Source: JALORV01 sp963775635 (GTDB taxonomy: Bacteria; Pseudomonadota; Gammaproteobacteria; Burkholderiales; Burkholderiaceae_F). Taken from it: a DNA stretch of 64,000 bases. Location of the stretch: contig CAVZJO010000013.1 of the NCBI GenBank assembly GCA_963775635.1, positions 186,001 through 250,000 of the forward strand, in the 5' to 3' direction. This document shows, piece by piece, positions 53,364 to 62,571 of the stretch. Each line of letters opens with the position of its first letter. Positions within the stretch are counted from its first letter, which is position 1. Under the pieces are notes generated by a model that ran no database searches, was not told the DNA's origin, and saw only the letters and a program-made list of their open reading frames with translations. The translations under genes and the position numbers were made by a program.

Positions 53364-54436
53364 GCGATAGAGTGCACATACTGATCGTGAAGCACGGCGC
53401 GCTGGGTGATGTCGTCAGAACTTCATACTTTGCCGATGCACTCCGTCGGAAATGGGGCCCGGAAATGCGGCTGTCCTGGATTACTGCGACGCCGTCGGCT
53501 CCGCTGCTCCGCTTCCATCCGGCAATCGACAACCTCTGGACGTCCTTCGACGAGGCTGCCGGACACCGGTTCGACTGGGTTCTGTCGTTGGACGACGAGC
53601 GCGATGTGCTCGAGGCGGTCTCGAAGTTGCCCGCGGCCACGCTGACCGGGGCATACCTGGATGCTGCCGGCGTTCCCGGCTATACGGAAGACGCGGCGGC
53701 GTGGTTCGACATGGGACTGCTCTCACGCTTCGGCAAGGAGCGCGCTGACGAGCTCAAGAAGCTGAACCGCCTCAGCCATGCCGAAATATTCGCGCAACTG
53801 TTCCGCGTACCCGCCGCTGAGCCCGCGTTCTACGGCGACCGGAACATGATCGAGTGGGCGCGCGCTTTTGTGGCGGGAGATCGGCCCGTTGTCGGCATCA
53901 ATCCGTTTGCCGGTGGGCGGTGGCCATCGAAGGAGATGCCCGTCGAGGAACTTCGAGTCTTGATCGCCGCGATGCTGCGGGGTGATTCTCCCTTCGGTGT
54001 ACCGTGTCGTATCGTGCTGTTCGGGGCGGGCCCTGACCGCGTGCGAAATCTCTCGGTGAGTGCGTCGTTGCCAGGAGATCGTGTTCTGGTGCCGGAGACG
54101 GACGACTCGGTGTTGCGGTTGGCCGCGCTGATCGGGGAGCTCGATGCCATGGTGTCGAGCGACAGTCTTGCGATGCATCTGGCGATCGCTCAGCAGGTGC
54201 CCACGATCGTCTTCTTTGCGCCGACTTCAGCGGTGGAGATCGACGCATTTTCATGTGTTAGCAAGCTGGTTTCGACGGCTCCCGATTACTGCTCCTATCG
54301 GAGGGATGCCGACAATCGATCGATAACCGCGGCGAGGCTGCTCGATCTGATGTGGTCGGACCGATCGTTGCTGCTTCAACGTCATCCCGCCAGGGGCGGA
54401 TCCGGCTTGATCAGCCAGCCGAGCGTTCAACCATGA
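53360..54436 (+). CDS. glycosyltransferase family 9 (heptosyltransferase-like)
   Basis: GT-B enzyme of 358 residues resembling ADP-heptose:LPS heptosyltransferases. It starts LIVKHGALGDVVRTSYFADA, and the C-terminal half has GINPFAGGRWPSKEMP and AMVSSDSLAMHLAIAQQVPT followed by FFAPTSAVE, the family's nucleotide-binding region. Overlaps the previous gene by four bases. Its last 26 bases overlap the end of the reverse-strand GT2 remnant, marking the convergent border of the two operons. Confidence 0.88.
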   Translation: MSDRVHILIVKHGALGDVVRTSYFADALRRKWGPEMRLSWITATPSAPLLRFHPAIDNLWTSFDEAAGHRFDWVLSLDDERDVLEAVSKLPAATLTGAYLDAAGVPGYTEDAAAWFDMGLLSRFGKERADELKKLNRLSHAEIFAQLFRVPAAEPAFYGDRNMIEWARAFVAGDRPVVGINPFAGGRWPSKEMPVEELRVLIAAMLRGDSPFGVPCRIVLFGAGPDRVRNLSVSASLPGDRVLVPETDDSVLRLAALIGELDAMVSSDSLAMHLAIAQQVPTIVFFAPTSAVEIDAFSCVSKLVSTAPDYCSYRRDADNRSITAARLLDLMWSDRSLLLQRHPARGGSGLISQPSVQP

Positions 54437-54808
54437 GTTCCGGGGGCTTGTCCGGCCAGCGCGGCTCTCCACGCTTCAGCAAGCGTCTGTAAGCCAGATA
54501 ACTCGAATGGCGCCCGCCGAAAGAGCTCGAAAGCATCAGCCGGTCTCTGTGCAAGTGCCAGTTGCGGATCAGATCTGCCAGGTGCGAATCCGACTGCACC
54601 GGAACACTTTCGAGGCCGACGATCAGTTCGCTGATGGAGGCAGCGAGTGCGGCGTTACCGTTGACGAGAACGTCGATGACCAGTTGCTGGTCGCAGGCCG
54701 ATCTGCGGCCACAGCCGCGCGGACCGTCTCGAGCAACAGTGCCGGAGTCTCGCGCGATGAAAAGATGGCGACATTCCATGGATCAGACCCAGCCCTAGGT
54801 CGCGTCAA
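54411..54808 (-). pseudogene. remnant of a family 2 glycosyltransferase, truncated and frameshifted
   Basis: Reading from 54808, VAIFSSRETPALLLETVRAA is the start of a GT2 nucleotide-binding fold. The continuation CDQQLVIDVLVNGNAALAAS is in another frame, with the break near 54715-54722. Only about 130 of the usual 280-320 residues are present, and the remaining tail to 54411 shows no GT2 motifs, not even the DxD region. It is the last gene of the reverse operon and looks dead. Confidence 0.6.
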
Positions 54809-54865
54809 AGGAAGCCGATTAATCGAATCGAATCAGCCGCAGTGCGTTCTCGGCCGAGCGAAAGT

Positions 54866-56217
54866 CTATCGGCCCGATCCAGTTGTCTGAGGCAATGATG
54901 AGCCAGGCGTCAGTGCCTGCGACGGGGCTTGCTGGATCACGATATTTGGCAGCGCTCTTGGGTCGACTGCGGTCTTCAGAGTTTCCTTGTTCAACGCCCA
55001 TCGAGTCACGGCAATGCAGACAAACAGGTAGTACGGGACATCCCAGTAGGCAAGGTTGAGAAAAGCGCCGCCAACCAGATAGGCGACGATGCTGACCTTC
55101 GACATCTGGGCGAGCCAGTAGGCCCATTCCCTCTCTGGCCGACCACGCGAGAGCCGGGTGATTTGCGAACACATGCGCCAGACAAGCGCCCAAAACAACA
55201 AGAAGAGCGCGAAAGCCAGGAATCCGTGTTCGCCCAGCACCTGAAAGTAGATGCTGTGCGCGGAGTGCGTTCCCGGATAGGCCGGGTTGTAGCGATCGAA
55301 GACGGCGCGACTATAGGTTTCGAAGCCTCCTCCAATCAGGGGTCGGTCCGCCGCCAGGTTGAGCAACATCTTCCAGGTTTGTATGCGCCCAGTTGCAGAG
55401 GCGTCCGCTTCGTACTCGCCTATCGTCTCCATGCGGCTTACCCAACTGCTGGGCATGAACGAAAGGAGTCCGACGGCCCCTGCTGCGAGGACGAATCCCA
55501 GCAGCAGCTTCTTGTGACTCTTGAGCCAGAGAAACGCCAACATGGCGCCGATTGCCAGGAATCCCCCCCGCGACTGACTGCCTAAGGCGGAGAAGCATGA
55601 CAGCACAATCGCGCCGAGGATGCCCCAAGCGCAACCAGGGCCGGTTGCGGTGCTGTGTATACAGGAATACCCAAAGGGGAATGGTCATGATCGTTGCGAG
55701 CGCCAGAGCGTTGTTGTCCTGGATGAAGCTCTCGGTCGGTCCCCACACACGGCCGGACCCCAGCCGTCACGATCGTGTAGATGCCGCCTTTCACGGCATA
55801 GAAGCCCACTGAACAAGCCATTGCCCAGACCATAGTGAGGACGTGTTCACGCTTGTAGAGGGCGACCAACGCCACGAAAGTCATGAACTGGATCTTCAGA
55901 ACCCGGTCCAGCATGTAGTTGGCACGGTCTGGCTCAAACGCGAAGATCGTCGTAAAGCTCATGTAGCAAACCAGCACAAAAAGCACGGCGGCGGCCGCGC
56001 CGCCCTTGAGCTTTTTCGGCTCTTTCGAAAGCAGGAGCGCGACCAGTGTGAAGGCGGCAGTCAATTGAGCGAACGGAAAGTGGTAGGCAAATCCCCACGT
56101 CGCCCGATGCGGATGCATCACACTGATGAGGGTCCATGTGTAGATGCCCACGGCCGGCCGCATCAGAATCCACGGAACGACCGCGAAGAAAAGCAGCAGC
56201 AGGGCGACATCCCTCAT
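54866..56217 (-). pseudogene. XrtA-associated O-antigen ligase-like polymerase/ligase with two frame breaks
   Basis: Polytopic O-antigen ligase/polymerase of the exosortase A-associated type. The N-terminus (MRDVALLLLFFAVVPWILMR, HPHRATWGFAYHFPF) and middle (WGPTESFIQDNNALALATIM) and end (SCFSALGSQSRGGFLAIGAM, GGFETYSRAVFDRYNPAYPG) are in three different frames. One extra G in the four-base run at 55758-55761 and one extra T (AA on the forward strand, 55627-55628) account for both breaks. Repaired it has about 450 residues, normal for the family. It would join or polymerise lipid-linked units in the periplasm. The ATG at 56217 is used; a TTG at 56229 is possible. Confidence 0.85.
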
Positions 56218-56221
56218 GGAT

Positions 56222-58036
56222 TCATCCAATCCTGAACTGGGGGGCCGCTTCCCGGAACCACTGCTCGAGGATCATCAGAATCCAGACCATCTCGCCGTAG
56301 TAGGCGGAGTGCTCTTCAAGGCGGATGCCGAACAGTTCGTCCACAAGGCCCGAGCGGATCACTCCCCGTTGAGCCAGCGAAGCCAGTGATTCGCGCGCGA
56401 ACTCCCGCAACGGCGAATCCGAGACCGCCCAGGCACCGAAAGGCAGGCCAAAACCGTGTTTCTTCTTGGCGATGGTCTCGGGCGGCAGGAATCCCCGTAA
56501 GGCGTCCTTGAAGAAAGGTCGCAGACGCATGCCATGCAGCTTCTCCATTGGTGCCAGTGCGAGCGAGAAGTCGACGATCGAATCGTCCAGCAGCGGGAAC
56601 GCGACAGCGAGGCCGGCAAGGGATGTTGCGCCCACGACCTTCGGCAAATCGTTGTCGGCCAGAGTAAAGCACCAGTCATAGGCCAGCATTCGATTGATCA
56701 ACGCCGCCCCGGTGGTTCTTTCATACTCGGTTGCCTGCAACCTGACGGGATCCTCCTGATCAATGGACTCAATGAGGTCGGGGGACAAGACGGCGGCAGC
56801 TCCGAACCGCTGGAGGAGGTTGTAGGTCTCCATGCGGGCTGGTAAATGGACGCGAGCCTGATCGATGTAACTGGCCAACTTGCGGGCCAGAGGCGCCGAT
56901 CTCAGTAATCCGATTGACGACGGTTTCTCGAGCACCGCCCGCAATGGTTCGGGAACGCGCTGCCACGCGTCGAACAAACCCTGCTTGGCGTAGCGCTTGT
57001 TGCCGCCGAAGAGTTCATCACCTCCGTCGCCAGCAAGCATCAAGGCGATTCCCCTGCTGCGCGCCATCTCGGCGCAAAGATAAGCGGGTACCGCCGAGGA
57101 GTTGCCGAACGGCTGGTCAAAATGCCTGGCTACCTTAGGAATGGCGCTCAACAGACTGGACGGCGAAACATAGAGAATCTCGTGTGAAGCCCCGAAGTGA
57201 CGAGCGGCGATGCGCGCGTACTCGATCTCGTCATATCCATCGACGTCGAAACCGATTGAGAAGGCGGGTATCGGAGTTTCTCTCAGCTGAGAAAGCATCC
57301 CGAGGACGGTTGAACTGTCGGTCCCTCCGGACAGAAAGCACCCGACGCTCTCGGAATCGCGACTGTGCCGAGCGACGCTCTCACGTATGGATCGGCGAAA
57401 CTCCTCCGCGCGCTCATCAAACGAGGCTTCGATGTCGTAGGAGAATCGAGGGGTCCAGTGTCGGTGAGCGCGAATTGCGCCCTTCGCGATCGAAATCGCC
57501 GTCGCAGGCTCGACGCGCTTGACCCCCCGAAAGATCGTTCGATCGGCAGGGATGACGTGAAAATAGAGATAGTTGAACAGCGCCTGACGATCGATGCCCG
57601 ATTCATCTCCGACAGGCACCGCGTCAGCGCGGTCGGAAAAACCGATGTGACCATTGGCGACCGACCAGCAGAGCGGATGAACGGCAAAGCGATCCGTTGC
57701 AAGATGGACTTCCGCTCGTAGAAAGTCCACGCACACCACGCTGAAGCGCCCGCCCCAGCGAGACCAGTGCGGCGCGGTGCCGTCGCGAACCCCTCTGAGT
57801 TGCCGCTCGAGGTCGAGCGGTGCTCCGTCCACGCTGGGCTTTCCCTGAAACGGCAATGAACCCCGAGTCATCGACACGGTACTGAACTCGCCTTCGATCG
57901 AGCCGCACGTCAATGCCCGGGCCGGCGATGCGGACCACGCTATCGTTTGCGTCGATGGCCGCACGGCCTGCCCGGACATCAGCCATGCAGACTCTGCCCC
58001 GAAGCGCTTCTCCACGAGGTACTCGTTCAAGACCAT
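56222..58036 (-). CDS. asparagine synthase-like protein without the N-terminal catalytic Cys
   Basis: 604 residues with an intact synthetase (ATP-pyrophosphatase) domain: VGCFLSGGTDSSTVLGML, MLAGDGGDELFGGNKRYAKQ and KKKHGFGLPFGAWAV. The N-terminal region resembles a glutaminase fold (GRFSVVCVDFLRAEVHLATD then RFAVHPL) but has no Met-Cys start, so it cannot use glutamine in the usual way. It may use ammonia, or act as a ligase like the beta-lactam synthetase group. Second asparagine-synthase homologue in the window; gene stop lies five bases before the ligase start. Precise function unknown. Confidence 0.85.
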   Translation of the reverse strand: MVLNEYLVEKRFGAESAWLMSGQAVRPSTQTIAWSASPARALTCGSIEGEFSTVSMTRGSLPFQGKPSVDGAPLDLERQLRGVRDGTAPHWSRWGGRFSVVCVDFLRAEVHLATDRFAVHPLCWSVANGHIGFSDRADAVPVGDESGIDRQALFNYLYFHVIPADRTIFRGVKRVEPATAISIAKGAIRAHRHWTPRFSYDIEASFDERAEEFRRSIRESVARHSRDSESVGCFLSGGTDSSTVLGMLSQLRETPIPAFSIGFDVDGYDEIEYARIAARHFGASHEILYVSPSSLLSAIPKVARHFDQPFGNSSAVPAYLCAEMARSRGIALMLAGDGGDELFGGNKRYAKQGLFDAWQRVPEPLRAVLEKPSSIGLLRSAPLARKLASYIDQARVHLPARMETYNLLQRFGAAAVLSPDLIESIDQEDPVRLQATEYERTTGAALINRMLAYDWCFTLADNDLPKVVGATSLAGLAVAFPLLDDSIVDFSLALAPMEKLHGMRLRPFFKDALRGFLPPETIAKKKHGFGLPFGAWAVSDSPLREFARESLASLAQRGVIRSGLVDELFGIRLEEHSAYYGEMVWILMILEQWFREAAPQFRIG

Positions 58037-58081
58037 CCAGTCCCGGCGCGTGTTCGACCAGATGGTTCAACGACGTCCCCT

Positions 58082-59323
58082 TCACCTGGAGGCCGGCCCG
58101 ACGCGTTGGAACGCTCCGGGACTCAGCGGCGAAAGCGGCGATGCGATTTCGAGCAGTTCGGACCGTCCCGGATGAACATACTCGCGACAAGGCAACTCAC
58201 CGCGATGCGCGCCGCGCAGACCCGACGCGCCGACCAGCCGGGAAGAAGCGCGCAGGCGGTAGTCGAAGCGTGCTGGGTCGACGAACTCGTCCACACCGGC
58301 CTCATGAACACCGCGTCGGTCGAGCGGCGCCGCAACTTCGAAGCTGCCGCGGCCGACCAACAGGCAATCGTTGATCGCGACTTTGTCGGCACCGGTCCGG
58401 GCAACGACAAAGACGCCACCGCGCCCTCGCTCGTTCACCAAGGTCGTGAAAGCGATGGTTAGACGGTTGTTCGAGTTGCGATAGGACTCTGCCCCGTAGG
58501 AAATGATGGCGAAGTTCTCGCTTCGCTCTCCTTGCTGAATCAGGTTGCCGATGACCGAGGCGTTGCCGCCATTGGGAACCTCGAGTTCGTAACTCGAAGC
58601 TCCGTCTTCGGAGCTGAGACGGCTATAGGCCACCAGCGTTTCCGCGGCACGGCTCTTGAGCAGATGGCCGATTCGCGAGCGGGCAAGGTAGCAGCCAACG
58701 ACAGCCAAACGGGCGATGGTGCCGACATACAGGTTGTGCGTCAGGCCGTTACCCGACCCGTTGTTTACAAATGTGGAATCGTGAATCTCGACAGTCGTGG
58801 CGCCATCATTACCCGCCAGGATGCCGTTCTCGTTGTCTTCGAAGTGACAGTTACTGATCGAGACTTCGCCTCGCTCGATGCGAATGCCGGCGCCGTTGCG
58901 GTCCGGAACTCGGGAGCCGATGAACGACAGGCCCTCGAAAAATTGACGTGTCCCTCGTGACACGAACGTCCCTTTGCCCTCCACGTGCGCGCCGGCCGCG
59001 ATCAAGGTTGCTTGTCCGCTGCGGCAACGAATCGTCAAGTCGCTCTGAGGCCAGGCGGCAACGTCCGCCCGAAACTCCTCGGGATCCAACTCGAGGGTGT
59101 CGCCGTTTTTCGCAAGCCGTGATGCCTCACGCAAGGTTCGGACTGCGCGCTGGCTGCCAACCAGCAGAACGCGACCGGTCACCGCCTCGGTCGGGACCGC
59201 GGTCTCCATACAGAGTGCGCGCCCAAGCACTGGAACCGCTGCCAGCACGGGCGCCATTGCCATTGATGTGAGAACGCACCTGCGCGAGAGTGGAACATCC
59301 GGAGATCGCACTAGTCCTGCCAC
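58082..59323 (-). CDS. Tat-exported right-handed beta-helix protein
   Basis: 413-residue protein with a twin-arginine signal (SRRCVLTSMAMAPVLAAVPV, residues 13-32) and a body of repeated short strands typical of parallel beta-helix proteins (FEGLSFIGSRVP, ISNCHFEDNENGILAG, VEIHDSTFVNNGSGNGLTHN, INDCLLVGRGSFEV). Such folds bind or cleave polysaccharides (lyases, hydrolases, epimerases), so it may modify or degrade the polymer in the periplasm. No catalytic residues can be assigned. Overlaps the TPR gene by 13 bases. Confidence 0.82.
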   Translation of the reverse strand: MAGLVRSPDVPLSRRCVLTSMAMAPVLAAVPVLGRALCMETAVPTEAVTGRVLLVGSQRAVRTLREASRLAKNGDTLELDPEEFRADVAAWPQSDLTIRCRSGQATLIAAGAHVEGKGTFVSRGTRQFFEGLSFIGSRVPDRNGAGIRIERGEVSISNCHFEDNENGILAGNDGATTVEIHDSTFVNNGSGNGLTHNLYVGTIARLAVVGCYLARSRIGHLLKSRAAETLVAYSRLSSEDGASSYELEVPNGGNASVIGNLIQQGERSENFAIISYGAESYRNSNNRLTIAFTTLVNERGRGGVFVVARTGADKVAINDCLLVGRGSFEVAAPLDRRGVHEAGVDEFVDPARFDYRLRASSRLVGASGLRGAHRGELPCREYVHPGRSELLEIASPLSPLSPGAFQRVGPASR

Positions 59324-60000
59324 TTGCCCGCACGAGTAAGTTTCTGGCGTAGCCCTGGGAGGTCTATACCGAGCGAATATGCCTGCTTTGCGAAGACCAG
59401 CGAACGGTCGTAATCCCCGAGATCAAAGTACAGCAACCCAAGGTTGTACAGCATGCCCACGTGTCCGCCCGCGCTCTGCTCCGCAACGGTCAGGTGCTCG
59501 CGGGCCTGCTCCTTCTGCCCTCGCTTGATCAACTCGTTCGCAACGACGATACGGACGTTGGCGTCGGCGGTGCGGAAGGCGACCGCGCGCTCGAACCAGC
59601 ATTGCGTAGAGAAACCCATATCCCTGACCGCCTCGGGCCCGCGCCGCCGCTCGTACTCCGCCGCCGAGCGCAGCGCGCGCGGATGATTCGGAAATGCGTT
59701 GAGTGTGTAAGCGATGTCCCCGCCGAGGGTGCTGGACTTTCCGCGACGCAGCAGCTCGACGCTGCGGGTGAAGTGCGCATTCTCGACAAGCAGCTTTATG
59801 TATTCGGTGGCGACCCGGTAGTCGACCGGACCCACTCTTTCACGGACGTGGCGGTAATCAAACGTGCCACATCCGGCCGGCGGCTCTTGGTCGGGCTTAC
59901 TCTTCTGCGCCTGCGCCCAAATGGATCCATTCGATACGGCCAGCCCGATGCCCAGGCAGGCAGTGAGAAGAAATCTGCTGCGACCCGAGGAGTCACGCAT
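59311..60000 (-). CDS. exported TPR-repeat protein
   Basis: 229 residues: signal peptide (RFLLTACLGIGLAVSNGSIW, cleaved near AQA), then TPR-like helix pairs, clearest at the end (GHVGMLYNLGLLYFDLGDYD then RSLVFAKQAYSLGIDLPGLR). The ATG at 60000 gives the signal peptide; the longer frame upstream runs through the glycosyltransferase gene. Likely periplasmic partner or scaffold for the neighbouring beta-helix protein or the polymerase. Specific role unknown. Confidence 0.82.
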   Translation of the reverse strand: MRDSSGRSRFLLTACLGIGLAVSNGSIWAQAQKSKPDQEPPAGCGTFDYRHVRERVGPVDYRVATEYIKLLVENAHFTRSVELLRRGKSSTLGGDIAYTLNAFPNHPRALRSAAEYERRRGPEAVRDMGFSTQCWFERAVAFRTADANVRIVVANELIKRGQKEQAREHLTVAEQSAGGHVGMLYNLGLLYFDLGDYDRSLVFAKQAYSLGIDLPGLRQKLTRAGKWQD

Positions 60001-61198
60001 GCACTGCATCCTTGAGGTGCGCGCTGCAGGCGTCGGCGAGAACCTGCTCGAAGGCCGATGCGCGGCGTTGCCATGAAAACTGCGCTTCGACAGTCTGACG
60101 CCCTGCAGTTCCCAGGGCGTCAGCGCGTAAGGGGTCAGCCAGCAACTCGACCACGGCCTCGGCAAACTTGCGCGGGGAGTCGCGCACCAGAAGGTTGACC
60201 CCATCGCGCGCGTCCAGGCCCCCCAGACTTTGCGAAGAAGCGACGACAGGGATGCCCATCGCCCAGGCCTGCAGGATCTTGTTCTTTATACCTGAACCCG
60301 AGGCGCATCGGACAGGCAAACACCGCTGCCCTCGAAAGATACGGTCGGACATCAGGAACCGTTCCCGTGACTTCCACGCTGTCGGACGCCAGCGCCTGCA
60401 CCTCCGGTGGCGGATCGCGGCCAACCAGCAGCGCGCGTGCCCTCGGCTGTCTGGCCCGGACGAGGGGAAGTATCTCCTCGCATAGCCGGCGGGCGGCGTC
60501 GATGTTCGGGGGAAACATCATGTTACCTTCGAAGACGATCAGATCGCGGTCTGTCGATCCCACGCCGGAACGGGTCGGTGAAAAATAGTCTATATCGACT
60601 CCATTGGGGATGACCGCCACGCGTCTACCCGGAAACATTGCGGCGTAGAACTTCGCGTCCAGCTCGGACGCGTACACGTTCAGTGCTGCTCGATGCAGGG
60701 TCGCCCGCTCGTATCTCCAATACATCAAAATCTGGCGCATCAGACGGGGCCAATGGCGCGGCGACAGGTGTCGGAGCGCCCGAAGATCACGCAAGACAGG
60801 TTCATCGATCGAGTCCACGACGAGCGGTGCATTGAGCTCGTTTTCGGGTAATGCCAACAGCATGTTGGCAGACACGTCGAGAACCAGGTCGTAGCGGTTG
60901 CGCAGAATGGCAGCGCGTATCTCTCCCGCATTTCGGCACTGTGCGCCTTGAAATTCGCGAGTCGCAGGGCCCGGATGGCACGCCCGCCCATTCCATTCGA
61001 AGTGGGGGAAGGGAAGGGCAACGTGGAAATGCTAGAGAACAGTGACGTTGCCTCGGGCCCGACAGTATCCCCGGGCCGTGCGAAGGAAAGCAGGTCAAAT
61101 TGGTGCCGCTGGCTCAACGGCCTGAGAAGGCCGAAGAGCCGCAGGCCATCGCCGAGCCGCGATGTAGGAACCTTGTCGGAGATGACCAGTATATGCAT
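59993..61198 (-). pseudogene. glycosyltransferase family 4 with two frame breaks
   Basis: The N-terminus MHILVISDKVPTSRLGDGLR reads in one frame to about 60915, NRYDLVLDVSANMLLALPEN through VAVIPNGVDIDYFSPTRSGV in a second, and GSGIKNKILQAWAMGIPVVA to the stop in a third. One extra base in AA (60295-60296, TT on the coding strand) explains the second break; the first near 60909-60920 looks like a one-base loss. Repaired it is a roughly 400-residue GT4 with intact donor site. First gene of the reverse operon; overlaps the TPR gene by eight bases. Confidence 0.82.
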
Positions 61199-61318
61199 GG
61201 GTCCGTTGTGCTGCGTCAGTAGGCTATCTTCTTGCCTCACCGCCTGTAAGACGCGGGCCTTCGGAGATTCGCCATTGTTTCAAGTCTCTCTTCGGATACG
61301 GCTCGAAAGCCCGAGTCC

Positions 61319-62483
61319 GTGAATAGTCCGAATTCGCCCCGCCAGCATTCTCCGGCCTCCGTTGGTTCCCGTGTCTCAGTCACGGTGGTCCGCGACGAAG
61401 CCGCCTTTACCGCCATGGGTCGGGAGTGGGAGCGATTGCTGGAAAAGTCGCCTGACGCAAACGTCTTCCTTTCTCATGCGTGGCTACATAGCTGGTGGGT
61501 CTCCTACAAACCGTCAGCACAACTTTGCCTGTTCGTGGCCAGATGTGAAGCAGAACTCGTCGGAATCGCCCCGATGATGGTCGCAGCCGAGTGGTCGTGG
61601 GGAATCAAGGCGAGGGTACTTCGGTTCGTTGGTGATGGGACATCCGAAACCGACCATATGACCTTTCTGGCGGACGGACGATTCTACGAAGAAACGGTTG
61701 ATGCCCTGCTGGAAGCCATCGCCAGGTTTAAGTGGGATGTCGTCCACTTCACTCAGGTGCCCAGCACCTCGCCAAGCGCAATACAGATCGCAGCATTCGC
61801 CGGAAAACATGGGTGGATGGTTGCCGAGGAGCGGGTTGCTTGTCCAATCAGCGTGTTGCCGCCGAGTTACGAGAGCCTCCTGGCCGGCATGGCTCCGCGG
61901 TTCAGGACCATGTTGCGATCGACACGTCGCAAATTGTCGGAGTCGCATCTACTCGAGTTCGGCGAGGTGACCGACATGTGCGACGTCGCCCCGGCACTTG
62001 AGTTCGCTCTTTGCCAACCATGCGAGCCGCTGGAGCGCCAAAGGAAGTGAGGGCGTGTTTGCCGACGAGCGCAAACGCGCGTTTTACCGCTGCCTGAGCC
62101 CTCGGCTCCTCGAAATGGGCTGGCTACGCCTCTATTGGCTCAAAGTCGATGGGCAGATGGTTGCACAGCAGTACTGCTTTCAGTATGGGCGGACCGTGAT
62201 GCTCCTGCAGGAGGGATTCAACTTCGAGTTTTCAAAGAGCAACGTCGGGAATGTGCTGCGCTCGATGGTGTTCGAGAAACTCATTGCGCAGAGCGTCGCA
62301 ATTTACGATTTCCTGGCCGGAGAGTCTCGTCACAAGTCGAACTGGAGCAACGAAGTAAGGTACGACCTGAAGATCCAATGCGCACGGCGCAACGTCCGAG
62401 GTTTCATTTCGGCGCGCCTCCCGCGAATTCTGGCTCTTGGTAGGCGCCTTCTTCGATCGATCAGGACGTCGAACGCCGCATAG
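61319..62483 (+). pseudogene. FemAB/GNAT-like acyltransferase with one frame break
   Basis: The first frame (GREWERLLEKSPDANVFLSH, APRFRTMLRSTRRKLSESHL) ends at 62050, while the natural continuation LFANHASRWSAKGSEGVFAD, YWLKVDGQMVAQQYCFQYGR and YDFLAGESRHKSNWSNEVRY is in the next frame and ends at 62483. One extra base at 62005-62006 explains the break. Repaired, it is a GNAT/BioF2-like acetyltransferase of about 388 residues, the CelD/FemAB kind often found in polysaccharide clusters. The 5' ATG at 61319 follows a 120-base gap that holds the divergent promoters. Confidence 0.78.
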
Positions 62484-62571
62484 ACTCGCAACAAAGACCC
62501 GGGATTCGCAGCGCGGTTCGACTGCGCCGCGGACTACTTTTGATGCGAGCTAGGTTTCAGCACTCCTCGGA

